A stretch of DNA of 6,237 nucleotides from Alkanindiges sp. (GTDB taxonomy: Bacteria > Pseudomonadota > Gammaproteobacteria > Pseudomonadales > Moraxellaceae). Positions 6,231 through 6,237 of the stretch are shown here, piece after piece. Position numbers and translations under genes: made by a program. The notes under the pieces were generated by a model. That model saw only the letters and a program-made list of their open reading frames with translations. It was not told the DNA's origin and made no database searches. Where the stretch lies: contig JASLIR010000234.1 of NCBI GenBank assembly GCA_030152125.1, positions 1-6,237 of the forward strand. Direction: 5' to 3'. Position 1 is the stretch's first letter. The number at the start of each line of letters is the position of its first letter.

Positions 6231-6237
6231 GCCGCTT

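Noticed and set aside
1..6237. Defence system, toxin-antitoxin pair, prophage or insertion sequence
   Set aside because: There are no transposase, nuclease, integrase or toxin motifs in any supported gene, and the two orphan genes are separated by about 115 bp with their own signals rather than overlapping as typical toxin-antitoxin pairs do.

Overview
The window is an ordinary-looking chromosomal stretch from a mesophilic proteobacterium. A gammaproteobacterium is most likely, because the MetG protein keeps the residue numbering I recall for the E. coli enzyme and because mrp and metG lie head to head, an arrangement common in that class. A finer placement is not possible from this sequence alone. 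There are no rRNA, tRNA or CRISPR sequences and no recognisable insertion sequence.

Left part (1-2423): the 5' end of an mrp/apbC-type Fe-S carrier gene runs off the left edge on the minus strand. It diverges from a complete metG (methionyl-tRNA synthetase) that starts with GTG at 348. The 78-bp gap holds two overlapping -10 elements in opposite orientation, which looks like one bidirectional promoter. Between metG and the converging aldolase-like gene (2424-2594) is a short hairpin followed by a compact two-hairpin palindromic repeat at 2473-2540, probably one copy of a dispersed REP-like family.

Middle part (2595-4352): three genes lie on the minus strand. In transcription order they are a 73-residue orphan, a 184-residue acidic orphan with a CxxC...CC cysteine pattern, and a class II aldolase/adducin-family protein that lacks the usual catalytic glutamate. 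The spacers are about 90 to 120 bp and contain their own signals, so this is a loose cluster rather than a tight operon. The two orphans and their AT-rich spacer look like the most accessory part of the window.

Right part (4386-6237): an SDR-family oxidoreductase (minus) diverges from a LysR-type regulator (plus) across a 118-bp AT-rich spacer with a good LysR-type box. This is the usual regulator/target layout. Each gene of the pair ends at its own hairpin terminator. A 20-bp palindrome at 6211-6230 sits in the last bases and may be an operator for a gene outside the window.

I found no clear new multi-gene system. The best leads are the shared mrp/metG promoter, the two orphan genes, the Glu-less aldolase homologue and the LysR/SDR pair.
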